Assembly (NCBI RefSeq): GCF_001484765.1
Contig: NZ_KQ947376.1
Span: forward strand, 124,001-188,000
DNA: 64,000 nucleotides
Source of the DNA: Entomohabitans teleogrylli
GTDB taxonomy: Bacteria > Pseudomonadota > Gammaproteobacteria > Enterobacterales > Enterobacteriaceae
Direction of reading: 5' to 3'
Shown here piece by piece: positions 38,910-48,493 of this stretch (its first letter is position 1; each line of letters starts with the position of its first letter). A model generated the notes under the pieces. The model was not told the origin of the DNA, ran no database searches, and saw nothing but the letters and a program-made list of their open reading frames with translations. The position numbers and the translations under genes were made by a program.

Positions 38910-40322
38910 TTACAGAACGTGTACAGAGGCGGTATTGGTGGTGCCGCTCGGCACCAGCGCGCCGGATACCATTACCACGATATCGCCTTTCTGCGCCAGG
39001 CCGCTCTGCAACGCCAGCTCTTTGCCCAGACGGTAGAAATCATCGGTAGAGACTATCTCTTTCACTACCTGCGGCACTACGCCTTTGCTCAGCACTAACT
39101 GGCGGGCGGTAACTTCATTGGTGGTCAGGGCCAGAATGGTCGCGTCCGGGAAGTACTTACGGATAGATTTGGCGGATTTACCGCCCTGGGTGGCGACCAC
39201 AATCAGCGGGGCTTCCAGTTTCTCGGCGGTTTCCACCGCGCCGCGGCACACGGCTTCAGTAATGCGCAGCTTGCGGCTGTCATTATTGTATTCCAGACGG
39301 CTGGTCATTACGCGGTCGGTACGCTGGCAGATAGTGGCCATAATGGTGACCGCTTCCAGCGGATATTTACCTTTGGCGGATTCGCCGGACAGCATCACGG
39401 CATCCGTGCCGTCGAGGATGGCGTTAGCCACATCGCCGGCTTCAGCGCGGGTCGGACGCGGGTTTTTGATCATGGAGTCGAGCATCTGGGTGGCGGTGAT
39501 TACCACTTTACGGGCGCGGATACATTTTTCGATCATCATCTTCTGGGCGAAGATAACTTCTTCCACCGGGATCTCTACCCCCAGATCGCCGCGGGCAACC
39601 ATGATACCGTCCGACGCATCGAGAATTTCGTCGAAATTGTTCAGGCCTTCCTGGTTTTCGATTTTCGAGATGATCTGGATATTTTCACCGCCGTGGGTTT
39701 TCAGGTGTTCGCGGATTTCCACGACATCGGAACGCTTACGGATAAAGGAGGCGGCGACAAAGTCCACGCCCTGCTGGCAGCCAAAAATCAGGTCCTGCTT
39801 GTCTTTTTCCGCCAGCGCCGGCAGCGCGATGGAAACGCCCGGCAGGTTAACGCCTTTGTTTTCGCCCAGGTCGCCGTTGTTGAGCACTTTACAGATAACT
39901 TTGTTGCCTTCGATGGCCGTGACTTCCATACCGATCAGGCCATCATCCACCAGAACGGTATTGCCGACGCTCAGATCCTGAGTAAAGCCTTCATAGGTGA
40001 CCGCCACCATTTCACTGTTACCGACCACCGATTTGTCAGTGGTGAAAGTGAACGTCTGGCCCGCTTTCAGGGAGACGTCATTACCGCCTTCCAGCTTAAT
40101 GGTGCGAATTTCCGGACCTTTGGTATCCAGCAGGATAGCCGCCTGTTTGCCGCTCTTCGCCACCACGTTGCGCAAGTTTTTGATACGTTGACCATGTTCT
40201 TCGTAGTCGCCGTGAGAGAAGTTCAGACGCATCACGTTCATGCCGGCGTCGAGCATTTTGGTTAACATCTCTTCGGATTCGGTTTTCGGGCCGATAGTAC
40301 AAACAATTTTGGTCTTTTTCAT
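38910..40322 (-). CDS. pykF: Pyruvate kinase I
   Basis: Fructose-1,6-bisphosphate-activated pyruvate kinase: PEP + ADP to pyruvate + ATP. It has 470 residues (same as E. coli PykF), with the signature [17 protein letters not shown] containing the catalytic Lys and [12 protein letters not shown] for metal/phosphate binding. The region just before the ATG has no good Shine-Dalgarno sequence (AAGATCATTACTGTC), as I recall for the E. coli gene. A Cra site lies about 210 bases upstream. Confidence 0.97.
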   Translation of the reverse strand: MKKTKIVCTIGPKTESEEMLTKMLDAGMNVMRLNFSHGDYEEHGQRIKNLRNVVAKSGKQAAILLDTKGPEIRTIKLEGGNDVSLKAGQTFTFTTDKSVVGNSEMVAVTYEGFTQDLSVGNTVLVDDGLIGMEVTAIEGNKVICKVLNNGDLGENKGVNLPGVSIALPALAEKDKQDLIFGCQQGVDFVAASFIRKRSDVVEIREHLKTHGGENIQIISKIENQEGLNNFDEILDASDGIMVARGDLGVEIPVEEVIFAQKMMIEKCIRARKVVITATQMLDSMIKNPRPTRAEAGDVANAILDGTDAVMLSGESAKGKYPLEAVTIMATICQRTDRVMTSRLEYNNDSRKLRITEAVCRGAVETAEKLEAPLIVVATQGGKSAKSIRKYFPDATILALTTNEVTARQLVLSKGVVPQVVKEIVSTDDFYRLGKELALQSGLAQKGDIVVMVSGALVPSGTTNTASVHVL

Positions 40323-40979
40323 GACAGTAATGATCTTAAGTTGAGGAGGATAGGTATACGCATACTCCGGCGGTAAGGTGTACCTCCGGAGCGTAAATCA
40401 GGGTTCTGAGTGCGCCAGGCCGCTTGCCTAAGGATAGGCGACAGATAGGATGCCTGCCGAATTATGTGTACTCGAGGCTCAGCCGCTGGAAAGGATGCGG
40501 AATCGGGATGTCGAAAGAGGCAGTCCAATGTGCTGAAACCATTCAAGTTGAGTCAGGGGTGCATTATATGTCAAAAGTATCAGGGAAATAAAATAAAAAC
40601 AGCGTTTCAAAATAAATCTATGCAAAATAACAACAAATTGTATCGGTAATGTGAAAATTCACTAAAAAACAGCGGTTTTTAGTCCGATATGTGGCTATTT
40701 TCAGGCTATTGAGAAGATAGCGAACTAAGCAAGGCTGTGCATTGTTGCGCAACGGATCAGCGATTGCGCGCTTTCGTAAAACTATTTTTACAGAATGTAA
40801 TAAAACCATTACGCGCTAATATGAGAGCGCTTTCATTCCTGCTTTACGGTGCCTGATGGCCTGAGTCAGCGCGGTATTCAGCGGCAGGGGGATGAGCTCC
40901 CGGAAATCAGCCGGGCAGCGTTCGTCAGAGGGGTGTTTCAGCCGGCCGGGACCGGCGTGGACTATCGGGTGAGGGGAAA
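40323..40979. other. Gene-poor stretch between pykF and glgS
   Basis: 657 bases. The left 240 hold the pykF promoter, the Cra site and a leader hairpin CTCCGG / CCGGAG (40365-40370 with 40386-40391). The middle is AT-rich. On the minus strand at about 40820-40990 one frame is open for roughly 50 codons (including PADFRELIPLPLNTALTQA) but has no start codon; it could be a gene remnant. Nothing else was recognised. Confidence 0.6.
40532..40547. promoter_or_regulatory. Cra (FruR) site upstream of pykF
   Basis: GCTGAAACCATTCAAG fits the Cra pattern (GCTGAAACG/CTTTCA-like). Cra represses pykF in E. coli; together with the ppsA site it gives opposite control of PEP/pyruvate interconversion. Confidence 0.75.
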
Positions 40980-41183
40980 TTAAACCGCTTCTTCCGGCAG
41001 AGTGAGATGCTGGCGCCAGTATGCCACGCGTTCAGCAAAACGTTGCTGTTGTGGAGAAGTCATGTTCCCGGTGATCGCTTCTTCCAGGATACCGCGCCCG
41101 GATCGTTCCATCATCACGAAACTGCGGGCAAGGAAGTCCATATCGTTTTTTTCACTACGTTGCTGTGGTGGGACTGTCTTCAT
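40980..41183 (-). CDS. glgS: GlgS-type surface composition regulator
   Basis: A 67-residue protein similar to E. coli GlgS (ScoR), a small RpoS/CRP-controlled protein that affects glycogen, motility and exopolysaccharide. The conserved part is DFLARSFVMMERSGRGI then AITGNM and QRFAERVAYW, matching GlgS NFDFLARSFARMHAEGR...AVTGNM and the helix after it. ATG 41183 has AAGGAG 8 bases upstream; an ATG-less extension to 41213 is possible but not needed. In E. coli glgS is at another locus. The homology is by eye over a short protein, so the orthology is probable, not certain. Confidence 0.75.
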   Translation of the reverse strand: MKTVPPQQRSEKNDMDFLARSFVMMERSGRGILEEAITGNMTSPQQQRFAERVAYWRQHLTLPEEAV

Positions 41184-41550
41184 GGTGCACACTCCTTTGA
41201 ATTGTAAGGCCATATGCTAATGGAATGAGTATTTATCCACGGGAGGGAACTGGCTTTACATTACGTGCCTGACTTAGATTTTCGGCGCTACCGATAGCCA
41301 ATACTGTGATCCGGGTCGGCTTTGCGCCAGTCTGCGCTCTCAATTAGGGGTCTACCGGCAAAGAAAGGTGGTTTTATTCGCGTGGTGAATATTTTTCCCA
41401 CCGGCAGGTCATCGCCAAACGGCGCTTACCCTGGCGACGGCGACTTCCCTGGGCGGTTAAATTATTACCATGATCACGATTTTTAGCAAAAATGTTGCGT
41501 TGATGTGAACATGAGCGTATTGCCTGACTGCAGACACCCAAGGAGCAGGT
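41184..41550. other. Gap between glgS and tcuR
   Basis: 367 bases holding the divergent promoters of glgS and tcuR. No repeat, RNA or further gene was recognised; AAGGAGCAGGT precedes the tcuR ATG. Confidence 0.6.
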
Positions 41551-42477
41551 ATGGAACTGCGGCAATTACGCTATTTTGTTCGAATCGTGGAAACCGGCAG
41601 CATGGGGCGCGCCGCGGTAGATCTCAACGTGGGGGTATCGGCCCTCAGCCAACAGATTGGCCGTCTGGAGAATGAGCTGGCGATTCGCCTGATGCAGCGC
41701 ACCTCGCGCGGTATTGTGCCTACCGACGCCGGGCTGGCGTTCTATTCCCAGGCGCAACTGGCCCTGCGCTATGCCGATGCGGCGGTGCTGGCCGCCCGCG
41801 AAGCGCGGCTTTCCGGCCATGTCAGCGTCGGGATGGCGCCAAGTACCGCTTCGGTGCTTGGCGTGGCGTTTATCGAAGCGATGCGCGAGCGTTATGCCGA
41901 TGTGCGTCTGCACGTGGTGGAGAGCCTGTCGGGTAATCTGGCGCGCATGATTAACACGCGTCAACTCGATCTGGCGATTGTCTTTCAGCAGGATCTGATT
42001 CAGCGCTGGAGCGCGCAGCCGGTGCTGGAAGAGCGGCTGTTTTTGATCGGCACCCGGCGTATGCCGGGTGGACTGCCGTTTGGCCCACTGGAGCCGGACG
42101 CGCTGGCGGCGATTCCTCTGCTGATGCCCAGCCCCGGCCACGGACTGCGGGCGCGGCTCGACACGTTGTGCCAGCAGCATGCGCTACAGCTCAATATTGT
42201 CGCGGAAATCGATGGGCTGGCGCTGTTAATGGACGCGGTACGCAGCGGTCTTGGAGCGACCCTGCAGCCCGGGGCGGTGGTATCGCGGTTCAACGATCCG
42301 CAACTGCGGGTGGTGGATATCCATAACCCGGTACTCAGCCGGCCGAACTTTCTGGTGAGTCTTTCTGATGATGAACTTTCCCCGGCCGGTCTGGCGGCGC
42401 GGGTAGTGTTGCGCGATGTGATGCAGCGTCAGGTGGCGCTCGGGCACTGGCCCGGTGCCACCCTTTACAATAGCTAA
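41551..42477 (+). CDS. tcuR: LysR-family regulator of the tricarballylate operon
   Basis: LysR-type activator, 308 residues: winged HTH at residues 1-60 (LRYFVRIVETGSMGRAAVDL, VSALSQQIGRLE) and a C-terminal inducer-binding domain. The end LSDDELSPAGLAARVVLRDV is typical of the TcuR/Nac-like subgroup. It lies 95 bases upstream of tcuA in the same direction, the order known in Salmonella, where TcuR activates tcuABC in response to tricarballylate. Assignment rests largely on context. Confidence 0.82.
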   Translation: MELRQLRYFVRIVETGSMGRAAVDLNVGVSALSQQIGRLENELAIRLMQRTSRGIVPTDAGLAFYSQAQLALRYADAAVLAAREARLSGHVSVGMAPSTASVLGVAFIEAMRERYADVRLHVVESLSGNLARMINTRQLDLAIVFQQDLIQRWSAQPVLEERLFLIGTRRMPGGLPFGPLEPDALAAIPLLMPSPGHGLRARLDTLCQQHALQLNIVAEIDGLALLMDAVRSGLGATLQPGAVVSRFNDPQLRVVDIHNPVLSRPNFLVSLSDDELSPAGLAARVVLRDVMQRQVALGHWPGATLYNS

Positions 42478-42516
42478 ACCCCCGTTAAGCCAGACCCTAT
42501 AGCGGGCAGGGGTTTT
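42476..42516 (+). terminator. Possible terminator between tcuR and tcuA
   Basis: AACCCC (42477-42482) can pair with GGGGTT (42509-42514), helped by nearby CCG/CGG; TTTT follows. It would separate tcuR from tcuABC. Moderate call because the loop is long. Confidence 0.45.
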
Positions 42517-42572
42517 ACAAATATACATTTCCATTACAAACAAGTAACAAAACAAACGCTACGGAGTTTGCA

Positions 42573-43976
42573 ATGGTTGATGTTCTGGTAATTGGCGGGG
42601 GCAATGCGGCACTGTGCGCGGCGCTGACGGCAAGAGAAGCGGGGGCTTCAGTACTGCTGCTGGAAGCCGCTCCCCGGGCGTGGCGGGGAGGTAATTCACA
42701 GCACACCCGCAATTTGCGCTGTATGCACGACGCGCCGCAGGATGTGCTGACAGAAAGCTATCCGGAAGAGGAGTTCTGGCAGGATTTATGGCGGGTTACC
42801 GGCGGCAACACCAATGAGGCGCTGGCGCGCCTGGTGATCCGCACTTCCTCTACCTGCCGCGACTGGATGCGCCGCCACGGCGTCAATTTTCAGCCGCCGT
42901 TGTCTGGCGCTCTGCATGTGGCGCGCACGAATGCCTTTTTTATGGGCGGCGGCAAAGCGCTGGTTAACGCCTATTATCGCAGCGCCGAGGCGCTTGGCGT
43001 TCAGATCCGCTATAACGCGCCGGTTCAGGCGCTGGAACTGCGCGACGGGCAGTTTGTCGCCGCGCTGACCGATAAAGAGCGTATCGAGGCCAAAAGCTGT
43101 GTACTGGCGGCCGGAGGATTTGAGTCGAATCGCGAGTGGCTGCGCGAAGCCTGGGGGCAAAACGCCGACGGCGAGTGGCCGGCAGATAATTTCCTGATTC
43201 GCGGTACCCGCTTCAATCAGGGCGTTCTGCTGAAATTTATGATTGAGGCCGGGGCGGACATCATCGGCGATCCTTCCCAGTCGCACTGTGTGGCCATCGA
43301 CGCCCGGGCGCCGCTGTATGACGGCGGTATCTGTACCCGGGTGGATTGTGTATCGCTGGGCGTGGTAGTGAATCGCGATGCGCAGCGTTTCTATGATGAA
43401 GGCGAGGATTTCTGGCCGAAGCGTTACGCCATCTGGGGCCGACTGGTGGCGCAGCAGCCGGGGCAAATTGGCTATTCGATCATTGACGCCAAAGCCGTAG
43501 GCCATTTTATGCCGCCGGTATTTCCCGGCAGCCAGGCCAATACCCTGCATGAGCTGGCCGTTCAACTGGGGCTGGATGCGCAACAGTTTGTGGCGACGGT
43601 GGAGCAGTATAACCAGGCCTGCCAGCCAGGCACGTTCAACCATACGCGGCTTGACGACTGCGCCACCGCGGGGATTTCGCCGCCGAAAACCCACTGGGCG
43701 CGACCAATCGATACGCCGCCGTATTATGGCTATGCGCTGCGGCCAGGTATCACCTTCACCTATCTGGGGTTGAAAGTGAACGAGCGGGCGGCGGTGCATT
43801 TTGGCGGCGTGGCAAGCCGCAATTTATTCGTTGCCGGTGAAATGATGGCCGGCAACGTACTGGGGAAAGGCTATACCGCCGGCGTCGGGATGTCGATCGG
43901 CACGACTTTTGGGCGTATTGCTGGCCGGGAAGCCGCCAGCGCCGCCGGACGGGAGGTAAGCCATGAAGCTGCCTGA
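42573..43976 (+). CDS. tcuA: FAD-dependent tricarballylate dehydrogenase
   Basis: Oxidises tricarballylate to cis-aconitate, which enters the TCA cycle. The 467-residue protein (family length) belongs to the fumarate-reductase/succinate-dehydrogenase flavoprotein group: FAD motif [15 protein letters not shown] at residues 6-20, [11 protein letters not shown], and C-terminal [20 protein letters not shown]. The frame overlaps tcuB by 14 bases. TcuB re-oxidises the FADH2. Confidence 0.93.
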   Translation: MVDVLVIGGGNAALCAALTAREAGASVLLLEAAPRAWRGGNSQHTRNLRCMHDAPQDVLTESYPEEEFWQDLWRVTGGNTNEALARLVIRTSSTCRDWMRRHGVNFQPPLSGALHVARTNAFFMGGGKALVNAYYRSAEALGVQIRYNAPVQALELRDGQFVAALTDKERIEAKSCVLAAGGFESNREWLREAWGQNADGEWPADNFLIRGTRFNQGVLLKFMIEAGADIIGDPSQSHCVAIDARAPLYDGGICTRVDCVSLGVVVNRDAQRFYDEGEDFWPKRYAIWGRLVAQQPGQIGYSIIDAKAVGHFMPPVFPGSQANTLHELAVQLGLDAQQFVATVEQYNQACQPGTFNHTRLDDCATAGISPPKTHWARPIDTPPYYGYALRPGITFTYLGLKVNERAAVHFGGVASRNLFVAGEMMAGNVLGKGYTAGVGMSIGTTFGRIAGREAASAAGREVSHEAA

Positions 43977-45102
43977 TGCCCCGCTGATTAATGTCAAAAT
44001 CCTCACCGCGTCGGAAGCGGAGGTAGAACGGGTGATGCAGGTGTGTAACGCCTGCCGTTACTGCGAAGGGTTTTGCGCGGTTTTTCCGGCCATGACCCAG
44101 CGTCTGGACTTTTCCAAAGCGGATATCAATTATCTGGCGAACCTGTGCCACAACTGCGGCGCCTGTCTCCATGCCTGCCAGTACGCGCCGCCCCATGAAT
44201 TCGCGATTAACGTGCCGCAGGCGATGGCTAGCGTCAGGCCGGAAACCTACCAGCAGTATGCCTGGCCGGCGGCATTCGGCGGCCTCTACCAGCGCGCTGG
44301 CGTAACGCTGGCGCTGTCGTTAGGGTTCGGGATCGCGCTGTTCCTGCTGTTGGCGATGGCGCTGAAAGGCACCCTGATTCATCCGCCGCTGGCCGGCGAT
44401 TTTTACCAGATTTTCCCCCATAACCTGCTGGCGCTGATGTTCGGCAGTGTATTTGTCGCCGGGGTGGCGGCGCTGATGGTCGGGGTGGCGCGCTTCTGGC
44501 GTGAAATCTCGCCCGGCGCGCCAGGGTCGCAGGAGATTATCGATGCTTCACACAGCGCGCTGACGCTGAAATATCTCGACGGCGGCCATGGCAAAGGTTG
44601 TAACGACGAAAACGACGCTTTTACCCTACGGCGCCGCCGTTTTCACCACTTCACTTTTTACGGTTTTATGTTGTGTTTTGCCGCGACGGTGGTCGCTACC
44701 GCCTATCACTATTTTGGCGGTATGCCGGCGCCTTACCCGCTGTTCAGCCTGCCGGTGATACTCGGCACGCTGGGCGGTATCGGCCTGGTGATCGGGCCTG
44801 CGGGGTTGCTGTGGCTGAATCTGCGCCGCGATCCGCTGCATGGCGACGCGCGTCAGAAAACCATGGATCGCGGTTTTATTGTTCTGTTGTTACTTATCAG
44901 TATCACTGGTCTCGCACTACTGGCAGGACGCGATACCTCACTGATGGGGATGCTGTTGGCTGTGCATCTCGGTGTGGTGATGGCGCTGTTCCTGACCCTG
45001 CCTTACGGCAAATTTGCCCACGGATTTTACCGCAGTGCGGCGTTACTCAAATGGGCTATTGAGAAACGACGCGGAAATAACACGGGTGTTGGCACTGACT
45101 GA
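43963..45102 (+). CDS. tcuB: TcuB, membrane Fe-S/heme electron carrier for TcuA
   Basis: Takes electrons from TcuA to the quinone pool. The 379-residue protein has two [4Fe-4S] motifs in the N-terminal part ([13 protein letters not shown] and [13 protein letters not shown]) and about six membrane helices from residue 105, with histidines suited to heme (for example [21 protein letters not shown]). Same architecture and length as Salmonella TcuB (CitB family). Confidence 0.93.
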   Translation: MKLPDAPLINVKILTASEAEVERVMQVCNACRYCEGFCAVFPAMTQRLDFSKADINYLANLCHNCGACLHACQYAPPHEFAINVPQAMASVRPETYQQYAWPAAFGGLYQRAGVTLALSLGFGIALFLLLAMALKGTLIHPPLAGDFYQIFPHNLLALMFGSVFVAGVAALMVGVARFWREISPGAPGSQEIIDASHSALTLKYLDGGHGKGCNDENDAFTLRRRRFHHFTFYGFMLCFAATVVATAYHYFGGMPAPYPLFSLPVILGTLGGIGLVIGPAGLLWLNLRRDPLHGDARQKTMDRGFIVLLLLISITGLALLAGRDTSLMGMLLAVHLGVVMALFLTLPYGKFAHGFYRSAALLKWAIEKRRGNNTGVGTD

Positions 45103-45162
45103 TAAACCCGGAAAACCCTCTGTTTAATACGAGCAATTGTGCTGTAGTGGAGAGACAACCCT

Positions 45163-46473
45163 ATGAACCATCATTCACCCGCAACTCCCCGCGCCGGTAC
45201 CTTCGGCGCTATTCTCCGCGTGACCAGCGGTAACTTCCTTGAACAGTTCGATTTTTTTCTGTTCGGTTTTTATGCCACCTATATCGCGCAGACCTTTTTC
45301 CCGGCCGGTAGTGAATTCGCCTCCCTGATGCTGACCTTTGCGGTGTTCGGGTCCGGATTTTTGATGCGTCCGGTAGGGGCCATTGTGCTGGGCGCCTACA
45401 TTGACAGAATAGGGCGCCGCAAAGGGCTGATGGTGACCCTGGCGATTATGGGCTGCGGCACTTTATTGATAGCCCTGGTGCCCGGTTATGAAACTATCGG
45501 CATTGTCGCTCCGGTGCTGGTGCTGATCGGGCGCCTGTTGCAGGGCTTTTCCGCCGGGGTGGAGCTGGGGGGCGTTTCGGTATACCTGTCGGAAATCGCC
45601 CGTCCGGGACATAAAGGCTTTTATACCAGCTGGCAGTCCGCCAGCCAGCAGGTAGCTATCGTCGTCGCGGCGCTGATTGGCTATGGTCTGAACGCTACCC
45701 TCGGTCATCAGCAGATAGCCCAGTGGGGCTGGCGGATCCCGTTTTTCATTGGCTGCATGATAGTTCCGCTGATTTTTGTGCTGCGCCGTTCGCTGCAGGA
45801 AACGGAAGCTTTTCTGCAACGTAAACATCGTCCTGATACCCGGGAAATTTTTACCACCATGGTGCAGAACTGGCGGATTATCATCGCCGGCACTCTGCTG
45901 GTAGCGATGACCACCACCACATTTTATTTTATTACCGTCTATACCCCGACATACGGCAGAACGGTACTCAACCTGACCGCCAGGGAGAGCCTGATGGTGA
46001 CCATGCTGGTAGGGATTTCCAACTTCATCTGGCTGCCGATCGGCGGCGCGATTTCCGATCGTATCGGACGGCGCGCGGTGTTGATGGGAATTACCATACT
46101 GGCGCTGTTGACGACCTGGCCGGCGATGTCGTGGCTGACGGCGGCGCCGGATTTTACCCGCATGACGCTGGTGCTGCTGTGGTTTTCGTTCTTCTTTGGC
46201 ATGTATAACGGCGCAATGGTGGCGGCGCTGACGGAAGTGATGCCGGAATATGTGCGTACAGTGGGATTTTCGCTGGCCTTTAGCCTGGCGACGGCGATTT
46301 TTGGCGGCCTGACGCCAGTGATTTCCACGGCGCTGGTTCAAATGACCGGGAGTAAAAGCTCGCCGGCATGGTGGCTGATGTGCGCGGCGCTCTGCGGTCT
46401 GGCGGCCTCGGCGATGCTGTTTTTGCGCCTGGCGCGCGGCTACCAGCCGGAAGCGGCCAGGCAGCGCGTCTGA
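45163..46473 (+). CDS. tcuC: Tricarballylate:proton symporter TcuC
   Basis: Major-facilitator transporter of the metabolite:H+ symporter family, 436 residues, 12 helices. It shows the MHS motif [20 protein letters not shown] and [13 protein letters not shown], like citrate (CitA) and tricarballylate carriers. Placed last in tcuABC after a 60-base gap with GGAGAG before the ATG. Confidence 0.91.
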   Translation: MNHHSPATPRAGTFGAILRVTSGNFLEQFDFFLFGFYATYIAQTFFPAGSEFASLMLTFAVFGSGFLMRPVGAIVLGAYIDRIGRRKGLMVTLAIMGCGTLLIALVPGYETIGIVAPVLVLIGRLLQGFSAGVELGGVSVYLSEIARPGHKGFYTSWQSASQQVAIVVAALIGYGLNATLGHQQIAQWGWRIPFFIGCMIVPLIFVLRRSLQETEAFLQRKHRPDTREIFTTMVQNWRIIIAGTLLVAMTTTTFYFITVYTPTYGRTVLNLTARESLMVTMLVGISNFIWLPIGGAISDRIGRRAVLMGITILALLTTWPAMSWLTAAPDFTRMTLVLLWFSFFFGMYNGAMVAALTEVMPEYVRTVGFSLAFSLATAIFGGLTPVISTALVQMTGSKSSPAWWLMCAALCGLAASAMLFLRLARGYQPEAARQRV

Positions 46474-46497
46474 CCGTTGTTGGGTCCATTGCGGTTG

Positions 46498-46534
46498 ACG
46501 GGAAAAGGCCCCGTTTTTGAGGCCTTTCTCCGTC
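46498..46534. terminator. Bidirectional terminator between tcuC and the LPMO gene
   Basis: Stem AAAGGCC / GGCCTTT (46504-46510 with 46521-46527) extended by GACGG/CCGTC; the loop contains TTTTT. It lies between two convergent genes. Confidence 0.7.
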
Positions 46535-46597
46535 GACAGGCGCCGCCCGCGACCGGCGTCTGACTTGTGTTGCTCTCTGCGAAGAGCGGGAAAGGAT

Positions 46598-48061
46598 TTA
46601 GTTCTTCAGCACCCACGCCTCTTTCCAGTGTGAACCAACGCCCGGCTCGTACTGGTTGGCATAGCGGCTGTACTGCAGGCAATATCCGCTATACGGGAAT
46701 GGCTTGCATTGATACGTTTTGCCATCTTTCGGCTGCAGGACCACGGTACCGGCTTTGTATGAAGAGAGGCCGTCCGGGAACGAGAAGTCGTAATTACCGG
46801 TATGGCTGGCCGCGGCGGCGTCTTCCAGGTGCAGGTCGATAACATCCTGGGCAAACAGCGTGCCGGCTTTATTGGTGGCATAGTACTTCAGCATATGGTG
46901 GCCAGCGGTCACATCATTCAGGGTCAGCGTGACATCCTGATTGACGTTGTTCATATCCTGTTTCAGGTAACCTTTTTCTGCGCCGTGGTGGTTCATCACG
47001 TGGGCTTCAAAGTTCACATCGCCATGGGTGTTGACGTGAAAATTGACCGTTGCCTGGCCGTTTTCGATTTTGCTGTACTGGACGCCGGAAACCTGCACAG
47101 TTTCGTTAACCGGCGCTTTCTGTTCTTCATAGGAGACGGCGACGCTTTGCAACGTGCTGCCTTCGCGAACAAAGATGCTATTAGCGCCGTGAATCGGGCT
47201 TACGTTACCGCTTTCATCTTTGACGCCGGCGCGGACATCGCTGTGGCTGGCATTAATTTTTTCCGCCAGATCGTAGGCCCATTGACTGGCATCACCCTGC
47301 TGAGCAGAGGAGATAGTCAGTTCGGTACGCATACCGATCACCTCACCGTTGGCGTCAAAGAAGCGCACAATCACTTTATCGCCTGCCGCCAGATCGTTAC
47401 CGGATATCTGGCCGCTCAGGGTTTTACTCCACTCGGAGACCACGCCAGGCGTTTCATCCGGGGTCGCATCTGGGGTGGTATTGCCGCCATTACCGAAATC
47501 GACATCGATCGCCTGATAGAAACTATTGGTGGTGTCGGCAATTTCCCATACGCCATAAATAACCTGGTAACCGGTACGCTGCGGAACATTACAATTCATT
47601 GACTGGGTTACCGCAGGGGCCTGACCTTTTCCATCGATGGTGCAGAATGGGGTTAATTCAAATTGATCGCGGGTCAGCGGTTTATTTGGGTTCCAGTTTT
47701 GCTTGGTAATGTAATAACGCCAGTTGGTGGTTTTGTGCGGGGCGGTATGGTGCCAGACAAATTCGTGCATCCCCGCCGTCATCGGCGTTTTGGTCCAGGC
47801 ATTCATGCTCTGTTTATCCAGTTGGGAATAGTTGGCAATCCCGGCGCTGGCCAGTTGTCCGTCCGGCGGCAGGCTGCCTGACGGGAAGCCAGATGCCCGC
47901 TCAACGCTCTGGGGTTCGTATTGTACGGAACCGCAGTCGACATTCTGGCCAAGTTTACACATATACGCACGGCTGGCAGGGGATTCAATATAGCCGTGTG
48001 CTAATGCAGAAGAAGCAACGGTTAATGTTGCCACGGCGAGCGCAATTTTGGAAAGTTTCAT
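46598..48061 (-). CDS. Secreted GbpA-like chitin-active lytic polysaccharide monooxygenase
   Basis: Copper enzyme that oxidatively cleaves crystalline chitin; GbpA-type members also aid surface colonisation. The 487-residue precursor has a signal peptide (residues 1-21, SSALA) whose removal exposes His22, the first ligand of the copper histidine brace; the second is in MHEFVWHHTAPH. Domains: AA10 LPMO (22 to about 205), GbpA-2 and a third beta domain (about 215-410), and a C-terminal aromatic/Cys-rich chitin-binding module (YQCKPFPYSGYCLQYSRYANQ). ATG 48061 (MKLSKIALA) gives a proper signal peptide; ATG 48073 adds four residues. Neighbours give no chitinase. Confidence 0.92.
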   Translation of the reverse strand: MKLSKIALAVATLTVASSALAHGYIESPASRAYMCKLGQNVDCGSVQYEPQSVERASGFPSGSLPPDGQLASAGIANYSQLDKQSMNAWTKTPMTAGMHEFVWHHTAPHKTTNWRYYITKQNWNPNKPLTRDQFELTPFCTIDGKGQAPAVTQSMNCNVPQRTGYQVIYGVWEIADTTNSFYQAIDVDFGNGGNTTPDATPDETPGVVSEWSKTLSGQISGNDLAAGDKVIVRFFDANGEVIGMRTELTISSAQQGDASQWAYDLAEKINASHSDVRAGVKDESGNVSPIHGANSIFVREGSTLQSVAVSYEEQKAPVNETVQVSGVQYSKIENGQATVNFHVNTHGDVNFEAHVMNHHGAEKGYLKQDMNNVNQDVTLTLNDVTAGHHMLKYYATNKAGTLFAQDVIDLHLEDAAAASHTGNYDFSFPDGLSSYKAGTVVLQPKDGKTYQCKPFPYSGYCLQYSRYANQYEPGVGSHWKEAWVLKN

Positions 48062-48493
48062 CCTATAGTCCATTAGAAGGTTAATACAGCCACGTCAGTG
48101 TATGAAGATATCCGGGAATAAGTCATTGGCTGCCGTGGAGAAAATTGGTCGCAATAGCGCTTGCCTGCGCGGGAAATAAATAATGGCCCCTGTTATCGCC
48201 GGCAGCGGTTTAATAACCCCGGCGCCGGAGAACTATTAATTGATATAGTCGGGGCCCTTTTCCGGGGAATAACTATTGGCGTTATTTATCTTTCATTGAT
48301 GGTTGCGCCAGGCGCGTACCGTTATCAGGAAAATGGTGTGGCGAAGGTGTGGTTTTCAGCGGCGGAATGGGGCGAAAATCGCCTGTCAGGGTCACGCATT
48401 GGCCTTTCTATGTGGTTATAAAGTGGTTTTTGTGTTGTTATTGTGTTGTTTTTGTGTTTTCATCACAGCAAAAGGTATGGTGAGAGGACGAAG
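48062..48493. other. Control region between the LPMO gene and the flavoprotein operon
   Basis: About 430 bases. It contains the LPMO promoter and, at its right end, three tandem 11-base repeats (listed separately) just ahead of the flavoprotein gene. An 86-codon frame at 48161-48421 starts with TTG and lacks a ribosome site; I do not call it. Confidence 0.6.
48427..48459 (+). repeat. Three tandem 11-base TTTTTGTGTTG repeats, likely operator
   Basis: TTTTTGTGTTG, TTATTGTGTTG and TTTTTGTGTTT follow one another without gaps; TGTGTT recurs at 48431, 48442 and 48453, exactly one helical turn apart. They end 35 bases before the flavoprotein ATG. Such phased repeats are typical of multi-protomer repressor sites; a similar TG-rich stretch precedes the kinase gene at 57.0 kb. 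Confidence 0.7.

Noticed and set aside
48161-48421. 86-codon frame with a hydrophobic stretch between the LPMO and flavoprotein genes
   Set aside because: Starts with TTG, has no Shine-Dalgarno sequence and no recognised relatives; could be revisited if conserved.
48452-48468. CRP-like TGTG...TCACA before the flavoprotein operon
   Set aside because: The half-sites are one base too close (N5 rather than N6 spacing).
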